DNA from: Dehalococcoides mccartyi 195
Lineage (GTDB): Bacteria; Chloroflexota; Dehalococcoidia; Dehalococcoidales; Dehalococcoidaceae
DNA length: 64,000 nt
NCBI RefSeq assembly: GCF_000011905.1
Contig: NC_002936.3
Coordinates: 1,405,721 to 1,469,720 of the forward strand
Direction of reading: 5' to 3'
The position numbers and the translations under genes are program-made. Under the pieces are notes generated by a model. It had not been told where the DNA came from. It worked only from the letters and a program-made list of their open reading frames with translations, and made no database searches. Shown here piece by piece: positions 51,141 through 60,588 of the stretch (position 1 is its first letter; the number at the start of each line of letters is the position of its first letter).

Positions 51141-52976
51141 TTGTTGAACTACCCCGAATATATTCTCCATCAGGTTGAAAAACCCGGCCGCTATACCGGC
51201 GGGGAGTGGAATTCCGTTTGCAAGGAATGGGCAAAGACCCCGCTTAAGGTTGCCCTGAGCTTTCCGGATACTTATGAAATAGGCATGTCCAACCTGGCCA
51301 TACCCCTGCTTTATGATATTTTAAACCGCAACCCGGATATTCTGGCCGAAAGGGTTTTCAGCCCCTGGCTGGATATGGAAAACCTTATCCGTGAGAGAAA
51401 ACTTGCCTTTGTCAGTCTGGAAAGCGGACACCCCGTAAAAGAGTTTGATATCTTGGGTTTTTCACTGGGGTATGAGCTTACCTATACCAATATACTTAAT
51501 ATGCTTTCTCTGGCAGGCATACCCATACTTGCTTCCGAAAGGGGAGGGGATTTTCCGCTGGTGGTTGCCGGCGGCAGCTGCAGCCTCAACCCCGAACCCC
51601 TGGCAGATTTTATAGATGCTTTTGTAATAGGTGATGCCGAAGAGGCTATACAAGACCTGTGCCAAGCCGTCCTTGATGCCAAGAAACAGACCCTTAGTAA
51701 AGACCAAATCTTGCGGGAACTGGCTAAAATCCCCGGTATTTACGTACCCAGCCTGTATAAGGCCGAATATAACCCTGACGGTATTTTAAAATCCATAATC
51801 CCCACCGCACCTGAAGCACCTCCCGTAATAAACCGCCGCATTTTACCTGAGCTACCCCCGCCAACCGTAAAACCGGTAGTACCGTATATAGAGGTGGTGC
51901 AGGACAGGGGAGCAGTGGAAATAAGCCGCGGCTGCAGCCGGGGCTGCCGTTTCTGCTCTGCCGGTATTATTTACCGCCCGGTCAGGGTGCGCCCGGCGGC
52001 AGAGGTTTTAAGTGCCGTTGAAGGCATACTGGATAACTGCGGTTATGATGAAATTTCGCTGCTTTCGCTGAGCTGTTCGGACTACCCGGGTATTGAAAAT
52101 CTGGTAAAAACCCTGGCGGGAAAATACGCAGACAAACACCTGGCCCTATCACTGCCCAGTTTACGCCTGACCCCGGATTCGGTCGGGCTGGTAAACGTGC
52201 TGGCGGGCGGGCGTAAAAGCGGGCTTACCTTTGCACCCGAAGCAGCCAGTGAGCGTCTCCAGCGGGTTATAAATAAACTTACCTCCGAAGAAGAGCTGTG
52301 TGATACCGCCCGTACTGCCTTTGAAAGCGGCTGGACCAGCTTCAAGATGTATTTCATGATAGGGCTTCCGACCGAAACTGACGAAGATGCCGCCGCTATC
52401 TGCCAGATGGCCGGCAGGGTAAATTCACTGTCCCGCGGCGCTCCCGGACGCCGCCCCCAGATACGACTGAGCCTGGCCTCATACGTACCCAAAGCCCATA
52501 CCCCATTTCAGTGGGAAGCCCAGCTGGACGAAGAATCCCTCTACCGCAGGGCGGATATAGTAAGGCAGGGGCTGAAACGCTGGGGAATAAAGGTTTCCTG
52601 GTCTGATACCAAAATGAGCCTGCTGGAAGCCGTGTTTTCCAGAGGAGACCGCCGTCTGGGCAAAGTAATATACACCGCCTGGCAAAAGGGTGCCAAGTTT
52701 GATGCCTGGAGTGAGTGTTTCAATTTTACCCTCTGGCAGGAGGCTTTTGACCAATGCGGTTTAAACCCCTCGTTCTATGCCCACCGCAAACGCCCGCTTG
52801 ACGAAACACTGCCCTGGGGGCATATAAATGCCGGGGTAAGTGCCGAATTCCTGAAAAGGGAATATGCCCGCTCAGTGGAAGGGCAGGATACGCCTGACTG
52901 CCGCGAAGGCAAATGCCATGCCTGCGGGCTGGAAAAAGCGGTAGCCGAATGTAACAACCGCCTGCACGGCAAATAA
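51141..52976 (+). CDS. B12-binding-like radical SAM protein (TIGR03960-type)
   Basis: 611 residues. N-terminal B12-binding-like Rossmann part (KVALSFPDTYEIGMSNLAIP; VAGGSCSLNPEPLADFIDAF), then the radical SAM domain with ISRGCSRGCRFCSAGIIYRP (CxxxCxxC), followed by GLTFAPEAASERLQRVINK and YFMIGLPTETDED. The C-terminal part has an extra Cys set (CREGKCHACGLEKAVAEC). It matches the TIGR03960 family, usually adjacent to a DUF2344 gene; here that partner is missing. The start is TTG 51141 with AGAGGA upstream. Reaction unknown. Confidence 0.92.
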   Translation: MLNYPEYILHQVEKPGRYTGGEWNSVCKEWAKTPLKVALSFPDTYEIGMSNLAIPLLYDILNRNPDILAERVFSPWLDMENLIRERKLAFVSLESGHPVKEFDILGFSLGYELTYTNILNMLSLAGIPILASERGGDFPLVVAGGSCSLNPEPLADFIDAFVIGDAEEAIQDLCQAVLDAKKQTLSKDQILRELAKIPGIYVPSLYKAEYNPDGILKSIIPTAPEAPPVINRRILPELPPPTVKPVVPYIEVVQDRGAVEISRGCSRGCRFCSAGIIYRPVRVRPAAEVLSAVEGILDNCGYDEISLLSLSCSDYPGIENLVKTLAGKYADKHLALSLPSLRLTPDSVGLVNVLAGGRKSGLTFAPEAASERLQRVINKLTSEEELCDTARTAFESGWTSFKMYFMIGLPTETDEDAAAICQMAGRVNSLSRGAPGRRPQIRLSLASYVPKAHTPFQWEAQLDEESLYRRADIVRQGLKRWGIKVSWSDTKMSLLEAVFSRGDRRLGKVIYTAWQKGAKFDAWSECFNFTLWQEAFDQCGLNPSFYAHRKRPLDETLPWGHINAGVSAEFLKREYARSVEGQDTPDCREGKCHACGLEKAVAECNNRLHGK

Positions 52977-53000
52977 ACAGCCTGGTAAAACGCCAATAAA

Positions 53001-53028
53001 AAAGGGGGCTTTAAAAGCCCCCTTTATG
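53001..53028. terminator. Terminator between radical SAM gene and gyrA
   Basis: Palindrome AAAGGGGGCTTT/AAAGCCCCCTTT with flanking A/T, for both converging genes. Confidence 0.85.
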
Positions 53029-53048
53029 TTTTAACCGGAATATTTCAG

Positions 53049-55478
53049 CTAAAAAGTAGCCACCGCAACCACCCGGTCGCCTTCCTCAAGGCGCATTACC
53101 CTCACACCCTGAGTGGCTCTGCCCATGATAGGTATGCCGTGTGAGGGGTCTTCTTCCTTGACCTGGGTACGGGTAACCATGCCGTCAGCGGAGATAAGCA
53201 TCATCTGGTCAGTCTCGCTGACTACCTTTGAGGCCACCACCTCACCGGTTTTGTCTACTACCTTGAAGTTTATAACCCCGCTGCCAGCCCGGTGCTGCTG
53301 GGGGTATTCCTCTATGGCAGTCAGTTTGCCGGCACCATTTTCAGTTACCGTTATTACCAGCGTACCCTCCTGGGCAACGTCCATACTGACCACTTCGTCC
53401 CCCTTGGAGAGGACTATAGCCTTGACACCGCCGGAAGCCCTGAGGCTGGTGCGGAGTTCACTTACCGGGAAGCGGATAGACTGCCCCATGCGGGTAGCCA
53501 GCAGAATATCTTTTTCCTCAGTGGTTTCAACCGCCGCCACCAGTTCATCAGAGGTAGCCAAATCCATAGCTATCAGGCCGGAGGAACGGACTGCGGTAAA
53601 CTCCTGAAGTGAGGTTTTTTTGATTTCACCTTTATTGGTGGCCATCAGCAGGAAATGGTCTGCCGGGAAGCTCTTTAAGTCCAGTATGGCGGTTATCCGT
53701 TCGTCCTGGGTCACAGGTATCAGGTTTACGATAGCCGTACCCTTGGCAATACGGGAGGCATCATCAGGTATATCAAAACAGCGCAGGCTGAATACCTTAC
53801 CCCGGTTGGTAAAGAAGAGCAGGGTGTCATGGGTATCTGAAACCGAAAGGAAACGGACTGCGTCTGCCTCACGGGTGGGCATGCCCATTATGCCGGTACC
53901 GCCGCGGTGCTGCAGGCGGAATACGTTAGCCGGCACCCGTTTGATAAAGCCCCTCTCGCTCAAGGTTACGATAACATCCATATGGGGTACCAGGTCTTCC
54001 ACCCGGAATTCTATAACCCCCTGGCTGGAAATCTCGGTAGCACGAGGCTGGCCGTAGCTCCCCTTAAGGTCTTTGGCGTCTTCCTTTACCAGGGCATAAA
54101 TCTTTTCAGGGTGAGACAGTAAATCTTCCAGATAACCTATCCGTTTCATAAGCTCGGCGTATTCGTCCAGTATCTTCTGGCGTTCCAGATTGGCCAGACG
54201 GCGAAGCTGCAAGTCCAGAATAGCCTGGGCCTGAATAACTGAAAAATCAAACTCAGCCACCAGATTTTTGCGGGCGGTATCACCGTTTTCAGAGTTTCGG
54301 ATAATGGCAATAATACGGTCAATAAAATCCAGCGCCTTTTTAAGACCTTCCAGTATATGGGCGCGGTCTTTGGCGGCTTTAAGTTCAAACTGACTCCGGC
54401 GGGTGATGATAAGGTGGCGGAAGTCTATAAAGTTTTTAAGCACTTCTTTCAGGCTGAGTACCTGCGGCTGGCCGTCTACCAGTGCCAGCATATTAACAAA
54501 GAATGAAGTACGCATATTGGTATGTTTATATAGGCTGTTTAAAACCTGCTGGGGTTCGGCATCCCGCTTCAGCTCAATAACTACCCGCATACCCTGCCGG
54601 TCAGATTCGTCCCTGAGGTCGGAAATACCTACTATCTTGCGGTCTTTGACCAGTTCGGCAATCTTGACCACCAGTTCGGCCTTGTTTACCTGGTAGGGAA
54701 TCTCGGTAACAAATATGGCCTTGCGGTTGTCCACTTCGCCTATATGGGCTTTGGCCTGTATAACAATCTTGCCTTTGCCGGTTGCGTAAGCACTCTTTAT
54801 GCCGTCGGTGCCCAGGATAGTGCCGCCGGTGGGGAAGTCCGGCCCGGAAACAAACTGCATCAGATCATCTACGCCGCAATCCGGGTTGTCTATCAGGTAG
54901 CAGATGGCCTGGCAGAGCTCAGCCAGATTATGGGGGGGTATATTGGTTGCCATACCCACTGCGATACCCGAACTGCCGTTCATAAGCAAGTTAGGTATGC
55001 GGGCCGGCAGAACGGTAGGCTCCTCCAGTGAGGCATCAAAGTTAGGCATAAAGTCTACCGTATTTTTATCTATGTCAGTCAGCAATTGCTCGGCTATCTG
55101 GGCCAGGCGGGCTTCGGTGTAACGCATGGCAGCCGGAGGGTCGTTGTCCACGCTGCCGAAGTTACCCTGACCGTCTACCAGCGGATAGCGGTAGGAAAAG
55201 GGCTGGGCCATACGCACCATAGCATCATAAACGGAAGAGTCACCGTGGGGGTGATATTTACCTAAAACCTCACCCACGATACGGGCACTCTTTTTATATG
55301 GGGTATTATGCTTCATGCCCAGGTCATTCATGGCATAGAGGATACGCCTCTGTACCGGCTTAAGGCCGTCACGCACATCCGGCAGGGCACGCGAAACGAT
55401 TACACTCATAGCGTAATCAAGGTACGAACCCTTCATTTCCTCTTCTATATTTATAGGCCTGGTATTACCTGTTACCAT
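53049..55478 (-). CDS. gyrA: DNA gyrase subunit A
   Basis: 809 residues. DNA cleavage Tyr in [10 protein letters not shown]; the quinolone region reads [20 protein letters not shown] with the sensitive-type Ser and Asp. The C-terminal pinwheel has repeats, and the GyrA box is [11 protein letters not shown] rather than the canonical QRRGGKG, an altered box that could change the wrapping. Ribosome site GGAGG. Preceded by a TPR gene with three bases between. gyrB is elsewhere. Confidence 0.97.
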   Translation of the reverse strand: MVTGNTRPINIEEEMKGSYLDYAMSVIVSRALPDVRDGLKPVQRRILYAMNDLGMKHNTPYKKSARIVGEVLGKYHPHGDSSVYDAMVRMAQPFSYRYPLVDGQGNFGSVDNDPPAAMRYTEARLAQIAEQLLTDIDKNTVDFMPNFDASLEEPTVLPARIPNLLMNGSSGIAVGMATNIPPHNLAELCQAICYLIDNPDCGVDDLMQFVSGPDFPTGGTILGTDGIKSAYATGKGKIVIQAKAHIGEVDNRKAIFVTEIPYQVNKAELVVKIAELVKDRKIVGISDLRDESDRQGMRVVIELKRDAEPQQVLNSLYKHTNMRTSFFVNMLALVDGQPQVLSLKEVLKNFIDFRHLIITRRSQFELKAAKDRAHILEGLKKALDFIDRIIAIIRNSENGDTARKNLVAEFDFSVIQAQAILDLQLRRLANLERQKILDEYAELMKRIGYLEDLLSHPEKIYALVKEDAKDLKGSYGQPRATEISSQGVIEFRVEDLVPHMDVIVTLSERGFIKRVPANVFRLQHRGGTGIMGMPTREADAVRFLSVSDTHDTLLFFTNRGKVFSLRCFDIPDDASRIAKGTAIVNLIPVTQDERITAILDLKSFPADHFLLMATNKGEIKKTSLQEFTAVRSSGLIAMDLATSDELVAAVETTEEKDILLATRMGQSIRFPVSELRTSLRASGGVKAIVLSKGDEVVSMDVAQEGTLVITVTENGAGKLTAIEEYPQQHRAGSGVINFKVVDKTGEVVASKVVSETDQMMLISADGMVTRTQVKEEDPSHGIPIMGRATQGVRVMRLEEGDRVVAVATF

Positions 55479-55481
55479 CTT

Positions 55482-56288
55482 CTAAACCTCCAGATCACCC
55501 TCGTTTTCATCATCTGTATATGTCTGGCTTTCAGCCTCGGCTTCTTCCACCATCAGTTCGGTTTCGTCTACTTCCATCTCGTATCCGCCTTCTTCTTTGT
55601 CACCCTCTTCAGATTCGGCGCTGACCGCACCCTTGGAAAGCCCTCTGGACGAGAATGAGGGAATGCCCATCTGCGAGGGGTGCTGGAAGGTTTCGCGGAT
55701 AATAACCACCAGTTTTTCTTCATTGGAACTGATAACGGTGGCTGAATATTTGTTGCCGCCCTTCATCAGCTTTATAAGCCGCTTGGAAGTGGGTATGTCC
55801 ACCATACCCAGCACTTCCCCGCCGCAGTTTTCCACCCACAAATTGGCACCGTCTATCCGCAGACAAAGCTGGTCACCAGCTACGATTCTGGCCAGTACCC
55901 CTTTGGGAGCTAAACGGGTCAGGTTTATCACCCCGGCCTTGCCTATTTCTTCAAGGAAATCCTGGGGCTGAACCCGGTGAATCACCGTCCCGGCAGATGC
56001 ATTTTCCTTGCTGAGTACTTCCAGCCGGTGCAGATTTTTTTCAGCTATTATATTATAAGGATCTATCTCTTTGGCACGGGTATAGGCGGCAATAGCCTCC
56101 GGGTAGATAGCCAGTTCCAGATAAGCCCGCCCCAGACGGTTAAAGGCCTCCACATCATTGGGGAACTGCTCAATAATCTTTTTATTAACCTCCACCGCCT
56201 CTTGCCAGCGCCCTTCCATGGCTAAACTTACAGCCTGTTTACTGCTCTGCCGCTTGAGTCTTAGCTGTTCCTCTTCTTGGTATGCCAT
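55482..56288 (-). CDS. TPR-repeat protein
   Basis: 268 residues. Two TPR units at about 22-90 (ALSLAMEGRWQEAVEVNKKII, RLGRAYLELAIYPEAIAAYTRAKEID). The middle 110-210 is beta-rich with no recognised family (VLARIVAGDQLCLRIDGAN), and the last 50 residues are extremely acidic. It shares an operon with gyrA. Role unknown; a protein-binding adaptor is likely. Confidence 0.8.
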   Translation of the reverse strand: MAYQEEEQLRLKRQSSKQAVSLAMEGRWQEAVEVNKKIIEQFPNDVEAFNRLGRAYLELAIYPEAIAAYTRAKEIDPYNIIAEKNLHRLEVLSKENASAGTVIHRVQPQDFLEEIGKAGVINLTRLAPKGVLARIVAGDQLCLRIDGANLWVENCGGEVLGMVDIPTSKRLIKLMKGGNKYSATVISSNEEKLVVIIRETFQHPSQMGIPSFSSRGLSKGAVSAESEEGDKEEGGYEMEVDETELMVEEAEAESQTYTDDENEGDLEV

Positions 56289-56424
56289 AGATTCCTCATT
56301 TTCAGTTATTTGCTAAACGAGTAGTTATTTTACTGTATACTAAACCCGTCTACAAGTATGAGAAACCCTTTATCCGGTTATTATACTCCATATAGCTTAA
56401 AAATTCGCTTATTTCAGGGGCAAA

Positions 56425-56453
56425 TTGACACCATTTCCGGGCTATGGTACTGT
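56425..56453 (+). promoter_or_regulatory. Promoter of the NifU-domain gene
   Basis: -35 TTGACA (56425-56430), 17-base spacer, -10 TACTGT (56448-56453). Confidence 0.65.
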
Positions 56454-56501
56454 AAATTATAGGTGTTTTAATAATTTTTATACTGCTGGAAGGAGCTACT
56501 A

Positions 56502-56720
56502 ATGCTGGAAAAAGTGGAAGCCGTTCTGGATAAAATCAGACCGGCCCTGGAAGCCGATGGCGGCAATGTTGAACTGGTAGAAGTTGTGGACGGAGTAGTA
56601 AAAGTAAAACTGGTGGGCGCCTGCGCCGGCTGCCCCATGTCTACAATGACCCTGAAAAACGGCATTGAAAAAATCTTGAAGCGCGAAATACCCGAAGTCA
56701 AAGAAGTAGTGGCTGCTTAA
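56502..56720 (+). CDS. NifU C-terminal-domain protein (NfuA-like Fe-S scaffold)
   Basis: 72 residues: VLDKIRPALEADGGNVELVE, VVDGVVKVKLVGACAGCPMS with CxxC for cluster binding, TMTLKNGIEKILKREIPEV. It binds a [4Fe-4S] cluster as a dimer and hands it to apo-proteins. AAGGAG lies about six bases upstream. Monocistronic: the terminator begins inside the last codons. Confidence 0.95.
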   Translation: MLEKVEAVLDKIRPALEADGGNVELVEVVDGVVKVKLVGACAGCPMSTMTLKNGIEKILKREIPEVKEVVAA

Positions 56721-56738
56721 GGCAGCCACTCTCTTTTT
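56708..56738 (+). terminator. Terminator overlapping the end of the NifU-domain gene
   Basis: Stem AGTGGCTGC/GCAGCCACT (56708-56716 with 56722-56730) includes the last two codons and the stop; CTCTTTTTAT follows. Confidence 0.88.
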
Positions 56739-56779
56739 ATATTCAGTTTAAACCCCGGTTTATACCCTCTTACAAACCC

Positions 56780-57997
56780 CTAGTCTTTTTCCATCTCAAA
56801 GGCCTTGTGTATAGCCTTAACCGCATCTTTTACCTTGTCTTCTTCTATAATGCAGGTTATACGTATTTCCGAGGTGGAAATAAGCAAAATATTTATTCCG
56901 GCATCTGACAAAGCTTTGAACATGCGGGCGGCATAACCGGGTGCATTTAACATGCCGGTGCCGATAATGCTGACTTTGCCTATCCTGGAATCACTCAGCA
57001 CTTCCCGGGCCTGAATATCCTTGGCAATAGGGCCGATAACCTCCAGCGCCTTGCCCAAATCTGACTTGGTAACCGTAAAGGTCAGGTCTGTTATATGGTC
57101 CTGGCTGGAGTTCTGGACGATGGTGTCCACGCTGACTCCGGCTTTGGCCAGCGGGGCAAAAAGACCGGCCGCTATGCCCGGCTTGTCAGGCACCCCGAGT
57201 ATGGTTATCTTGGCAACCTCAAAATCATGGGCTATTCCGCTGACCCTGTTTCGTATTTCCATATTTTCCCCTCCATGTATCAGTGTGCCGGGATTTTCAT
57301 TAAAGCTGGACGCTACCAGAATGGGTATATTGTACACCTGGCCTATTTCCACCGCCCGGGGGTGCATTATCTTAGCCCCGTAAGATGAAAGTTCCAGCAT
57401 TTCTTCATAACTTATTTCCGCAAGCCGCCGGGCATCCGGTATCAGGCGGGGGTCAGCGGTATAAACGCCGTCCACGTCTGTATAACGCTCACATATACTG
57501 GCACCCAAACTGGCCGCCAGAGCAACCGCCGTAGTATCAGAACCGCCCCGCCCCAGGGTGGTTACGTCCTGACAGTCTGACACGCCCTGAAAACCGGCCA
57601 CAATTACCACCCGCCCTTTAGCCAGTTCATCATGAATACGCTTGGGGTCAATGCCGGTAATGCGGGCTTTTGAATGAGCCGAATCCGTACGGATACCTGC
57701 CTGCTGGCCTGAAAGGCTGATAGCATCCTGCCCCATGTTTTTAAGCGCCATGGCCAAAAGGGTGCTGGAGACTATTTCACCGGTAGACAGTAAAACGTCC
57801 ATCTCCCGCGGTTCGGGACAGTCATTCAGCTTGTGGGCAAGGGCAATCAGGTCATCGGTAGTATCTCCCATAGCCGAAACCACCGCCACCACATCGCTGC
57901 CCTTCTGGCGGGCGGCAATAATCCGCTTGGCTACGTGTTTAATCCTTTCGGCATCACCAACCGAAGTGCCGCCGTATTTATGAACTACAACTGCCAT
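56780..57997 (-). CDS. lysC: Aspartokinase
   Basis: Phosphorylates aspartate at the head of lysine, threonine and methionine synthesis. 405 residues from ATG 57997 (MAVVVHKYGGTSVGDAERIK). The kinase motifs VAGFQGV, TLGRGGSDTTAVALAASLGA and DGVYTADPR are intact; two ACT domains occupy about 270-400 (ITILGVPDKPGIAAGLFAPL; VSIIGTGMLNAPGYAARMF), so feedback inhibition is expected. Confidence 0.96.
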   Translation of the reverse strand: MAVVVHKYGGTSVGDAERIKHVAKRIIAARQKGSDVVAVVSAMGDTTDDLIALAHKLNDCPEPREMDVLLSTGEIVSSTLLAMALKNMGQDAISLSGQQAGIRTDSAHSKARITGIDPKRIHDELAKGRVVIVAGFQGVSDCQDVTTLGRGGSDTTAVALAASLGASICERYTDVDGVYTADPRLIPDARRLAEISYEEMLELSSYGAKIMHPRAVEIGQVYNIPILVASSFNENPGTLIHGGENMEIRNRVSGIAHDFEVAKITILGVPDKPGIAAGLFAPLAKAGVSVDTIVQNSSQDHITDLTFTVTKSDLGKALEVIGPIAKDIQAREVLSDSRIGKVSIIGTGMLNAPGYAARMFKALSDAGINILLISTSEIRITCIIEEDKVKDAVKAIHKAFEMEKD

Positions 57998-58108
57998 ACT
58001 AAACCCCAAACAATCTGTTTATATTTTGCCTGTACGTTTTAAGAATTGCACAGGCTTAAAAGACGGTTTTGCCCTATATTATAAACCTTTAGCCTGAAAA
58101 TAAAAGGC

Positions 58109-58312
58109 TCAGGCGCGGCTGCCCCACCAGAGAACAAACATGATTATCACCAAAACCACCGCCCCGATGATAATCCAGCTGAACAGGCTGCGTTCCACGC
58201 TCTTGCGGCGGGCATTTCCCGCCAGCCGCCGGCGGGTGCAGTCCACACAGGTACAGGCCGGGGGATGCCCGTTGTACATAGCGTTCCGGTATCTGTCATC
58301 TTCTCTGGGCAT
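58109..58312 (-). CDS. Small membrane protein with Cys-rich N-terminus
   Basis: 67 residues: a cytoplasmic part with CTCVDCTRRR and one helix (WIIIGAVVLVIIMFVLWWG). CxCxxC could bind a metal. No family recognised. Ribosome site weak (GAGG). It lies between apgM and lysC on the same strand, 22 and 111 bases away. Confidence 0.65.
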   Translation of the reverse strand: MPREDDRYRNAMYNGHPPACTCVDCTRRRLAGNARRKSVERSLFSWIIIGAVVLVIIMFVLWWGSRA

Positions 58313-58334
58313 ATTTATCTACCTCTAAATAAAC

Positions 58335-59516
58335 CTATTTGAGAAAAGCCTGCATCAGATTGCAGCCCTTTTCAAATATTATACCTGTTTTAGCCGCTTC
58401 TTTCTCTGTAAAGCGGGAGACACCGTTAGAGGCAACCCCTTTGCCCCACATCAGGAAGGGTACCGGCTCTGCCACATGGGTTTTAAGTTCAAGCGGGGTA
58501 GGATGGTCAGGCGTAACCAGCACCCGTATATCTTCGGGATAAGCCAGAAGCTGGCCAACCATAAGCTCATCTATAAGCTCTATTGCCTTTACTTTATCTG
58601 CCAGGCTGCCGGCATGACCGGCTTCATCCGGCGCTTCTACATGGATTACCGCCAGGTCATTATCCCCAAGTGCCAAAAGGCCGCCCCGCATCTGGCCGGA
58701 AAAATCATTATTAAGCCCGTCTGTTATGCCGTTTAGTTCCAGTATTTTCATATTCATCATAATACCCAGCCCCCGCAGCAAATCCACCCCTGAATTTAAA
58801 ACTGCATCCAGCCCGTAAGCCTTTTTGAAAGAGGGCATGGGCGGGATAGGGCCGCTGCCCCAGAACAGCCAGATGGAATTTGCCGGCAGTTTACCCTGAC
58901 TCTGGCGGCGGAGGTTTAGCGGGTGGTCTTTGAGTATCTGCTGGGAGGAGCTGATAAGCTGGTTTAAAATAAGGCTGCCCTCACCCTGCGGCAAATACGG
59001 GGATACCTCACGGTCGGAAATATCATGGGGAGGGGTGCAGAGCGCTTTGGCCGTATCACCCATGCCCTTTAGTTTAAGCAGGTGGCGGTAATTTACCCCG
59101 GGGTAAAACTTTACCCGCTCACTGCCAAGCTCTTTGGCTACTGCCTCAAGCAGTTCGGCCGCCTCTTCGCTGGAAATATGCCCGGCCGAATAACTGGCCA
59201 TTTTGCCGTCTATTACAGACACCAGATTACAGCGGAAAACAACCTCGTCAGGGGCAACATCTACCCCCATGCTGACCGCCTCTATAGCCGCCCGCCCTTT
59301 ATAATATATTTCGGGGTCGTACCCCAGCAGGGACATGCAGGCACAGGCAGACGAAGGCTCCATTCCCGGCGGCACATTGGCACTTTGGCCCATAAAGCCA
59401 TTTTTGGCCATTTTATCCAGATTGGGGGTGCGGGCCAGTTCCAGTGCGGTTTTACCGCCCTGTTCTTTTATCCCCCAGCCGGAAGCACCGTCAGTAATAA
59501 GTACGCAATATTTCAT
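58335..59516 (-). CDS. apgM: Cofactor-independent phosphoglycerate mutase (ApgM type)
   Basis: Interconverts 3- and 2-phosphoglycerate. 393 residues of the archaeal-type alkaline-phosphatase-superfamily enzyme: DGASGWGIKEQGGKTALELA, TPNLDKMAKNGFMGQSANVP, MSLLGYDPEIYYKGRAAIEAV, VHVEAPDEAGHAGSLADKV, TPDHPTPLELKTHVAEPVPF. Metal ligands (Asp, Ser, His) look intact. This archaeal-type form is commonly used in Chloroflexi. Confidence 0.95.
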   Translation of the reverse strand: MKYCVLITDGASGWGIKEQGGKTALELARTPNLDKMAKNGFMGQSANVPPGMEPSSACACMSLLGYDPEIYYKGRAAIEAVSMGVDVAPDEVVFRCNLVSVIDGKMASYSAGHISSEEAAELLEAVAKELGSERVKFYPGVNYRHLLKLKGMGDTAKALCTPPHDISDREVSPYLPQGEGSLILNQLISSSQQILKDHPLNLRRQSQGKLPANSIWLFWGSGPIPPMPSFKKAYGLDAVLNSGVDLLRGLGIMMNMKILELNGITDGLNNDFSGQMRGGLLALGDNDLAVIHVEAPDEAGHAGSLADKVKAIELIDELMVGQLLAYPEDIRVLVTPDHPTPLELKTHVAEPVPFLMWGKGVASNGVSRFTEKEAAKTGIIFEKGCNLMQAFLK

Positions 59517-59548
59517 TTTATTTAACCCCTGCCTGCTTTAGCTTCAAG

Positions 59549-59577
59549 TTGCCCTTATAAGCAATTGTCTCTATAAT
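59549..59577 (+). promoter_or_regulatory. tRNA-Pro promoter
   Basis: -35 TTGCCC (59549-59554), 17-base spacer, -10 TATAAT (59572-59577), 11 bases before the tRNA. Confidence 0.75.
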
Positions 59578-59588
59578 ATTAAATCTGG

Positions 59589-59666
59589 CGGGGCGTAGCG
59601 CAGCCTGGTTAGCGCGCAGCGTTCGGGACGCTGAGGCCGGAAGTTCGAATCTTCTCGCCCCGACCA
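59589..59666 (+). tRNA. tRNA-Pro, anticodon CGG
   Basis: 78 bases including CCA. Acceptor CGGGGCG/CGCCCCG, D-arm GCGC...GCGC, anticodon stem CAGCG/CGCTG around loop TTCGGGA, T-arm GAAG-TTCGAAT-CTTC. Confidence 0.96.
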
Positions 59667-59668
59667 TT

Positions 59669-60463
59669 CTAATCTGCTTTTTCCCCGTTTTCTTTCTTTT
59701 TAGCCGCCTGCCAGAGTTCGTTCTGTTCGGTAAAGCTCAGTTTAGATATATCTCTGCCCGTGTTCCGGCAAAGTTCTTCCATGTGTTCAAAGCGGCTGTA
59801 AAAACGTTTGTTCGCCCCCCTGAGGGCAGACTCCAAATCTATACCCTGCCTGCGGGCATAATTGGCCAGGGTAAAAAGTATATCCCCGAATTCCTTTTCT
59901 TTTTCAGAAAGGGTAGGGGCAGAGCCGTATTCGGCTATTTCTTCTCCCAGCTTTTCCAGCACCCCTTCGTCTTCTTTCCAGTCAAAGCCCACTCTGGCCA
60001 CCCGCCCCTGCACTTCCTGGCTGTAACTGAGAGCCGGCAGCTGTTTGGGTACGCCGGAAAGCATGGACTTGTCATAGCCGCGCTCAGTCTTTTTAATCTC
60101 CTCCCAGTTATGCAGAACCTCAGCCGGAGACGTAAATTTAGACTGACTGAATACATGGGGATGGCGGCGGATAAGCTTGGTATTTATAGCCTCTATCACG
60201 TCACCCATGTTAAACTCTTTGGCTTCAGCGCCGATTTCAGCATGGAAAACTATCTGGAGGAGCAAATCACCCAGCTCACCGCAAAAACGCCCTGTGTCTT
60301 CTGCGTCCAAGGCTTCCAGCACTTCATAGGTTTCTTCAAGCAGGCTGTCCCGCATGGATTTATGGGTCTGCGCCCTGTCCCAGGGACACCCCTCCGGACT
60401 GCGAAGCATATGCAGAATCTGCTGCAAACTTTCAAAACTGCGCAGGTCTTGCGGCTGTTTCAT
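59669..60463 (-). CDS. mazG: MazG nucleoside-triphosphate pyrophosphohydrolase
   Basis: 264 residues with two MazG domains. The first is complete: CPWDRAQTHKSMRDSLLEETYEVLEALD and GDLLLQIVFHAEIG with the EExxE-x-D metal sites. The second has FGDILFTLANYARRQGIDLESALR. It hydrolyses NTPs to NMP and PPi, limiting damaged nucleotides or ppGpp. Its end lies two bases from the tRNA-Pro on the other strand. Confidence 0.96.
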   Translation of the reverse strand: MKQPQDLRSFESLQQILHMLRSPEGCPWDRAQTHKSMRDSLLEETYEVLEALDAEDTGRFCGELGDLLLQIVFHAEIGAEAKEFNMGDVIEAINTKLIRRHPHVFSQSKFTSPAEVLHNWEEIKKTERGYDKSMLSGVPKQLPALSYSQEVQGRVARVGFDWKEDEGVLEKLGEEIAEYGSAPTLSEKEKEFGDILFTLANYARRQGIDLESALRGANKRFYSRFEHMEELCRNTGRDISKLSFTEQNELWQAAKKKENGEKAD

Positions 60464-60524
60464 AACCTACCCCCCTAAGACTACTGGTGTGATTATACGT
60501 TTATAACCCTTGGCTTGACAAGAA

Positions 60525-60551
60525 AAAGCCCCGCTTTTGGGGCGGGGCTTT
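60525..60551 (-). terminator. Terminator after the zinc metallopeptidase
   Basis: Stem AAAGCCCCGC/GCGGGGCTTT (60525-60534 with 60542-60551), then TTCTTG on the minus strand, before which the stem itself ends in T3. Confidence 0.8.
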
Positions 60552-60588
60552 AAGACTCAAAAAAACAGATACGCGGCAGGTAAAAGCT

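Noticed and set aside
60514..60519. TTGACA as a -35 box on the plus strand
   Set aside because: The following bases form the terminator of the minus-strand gene and no -10 box is at the right distance.
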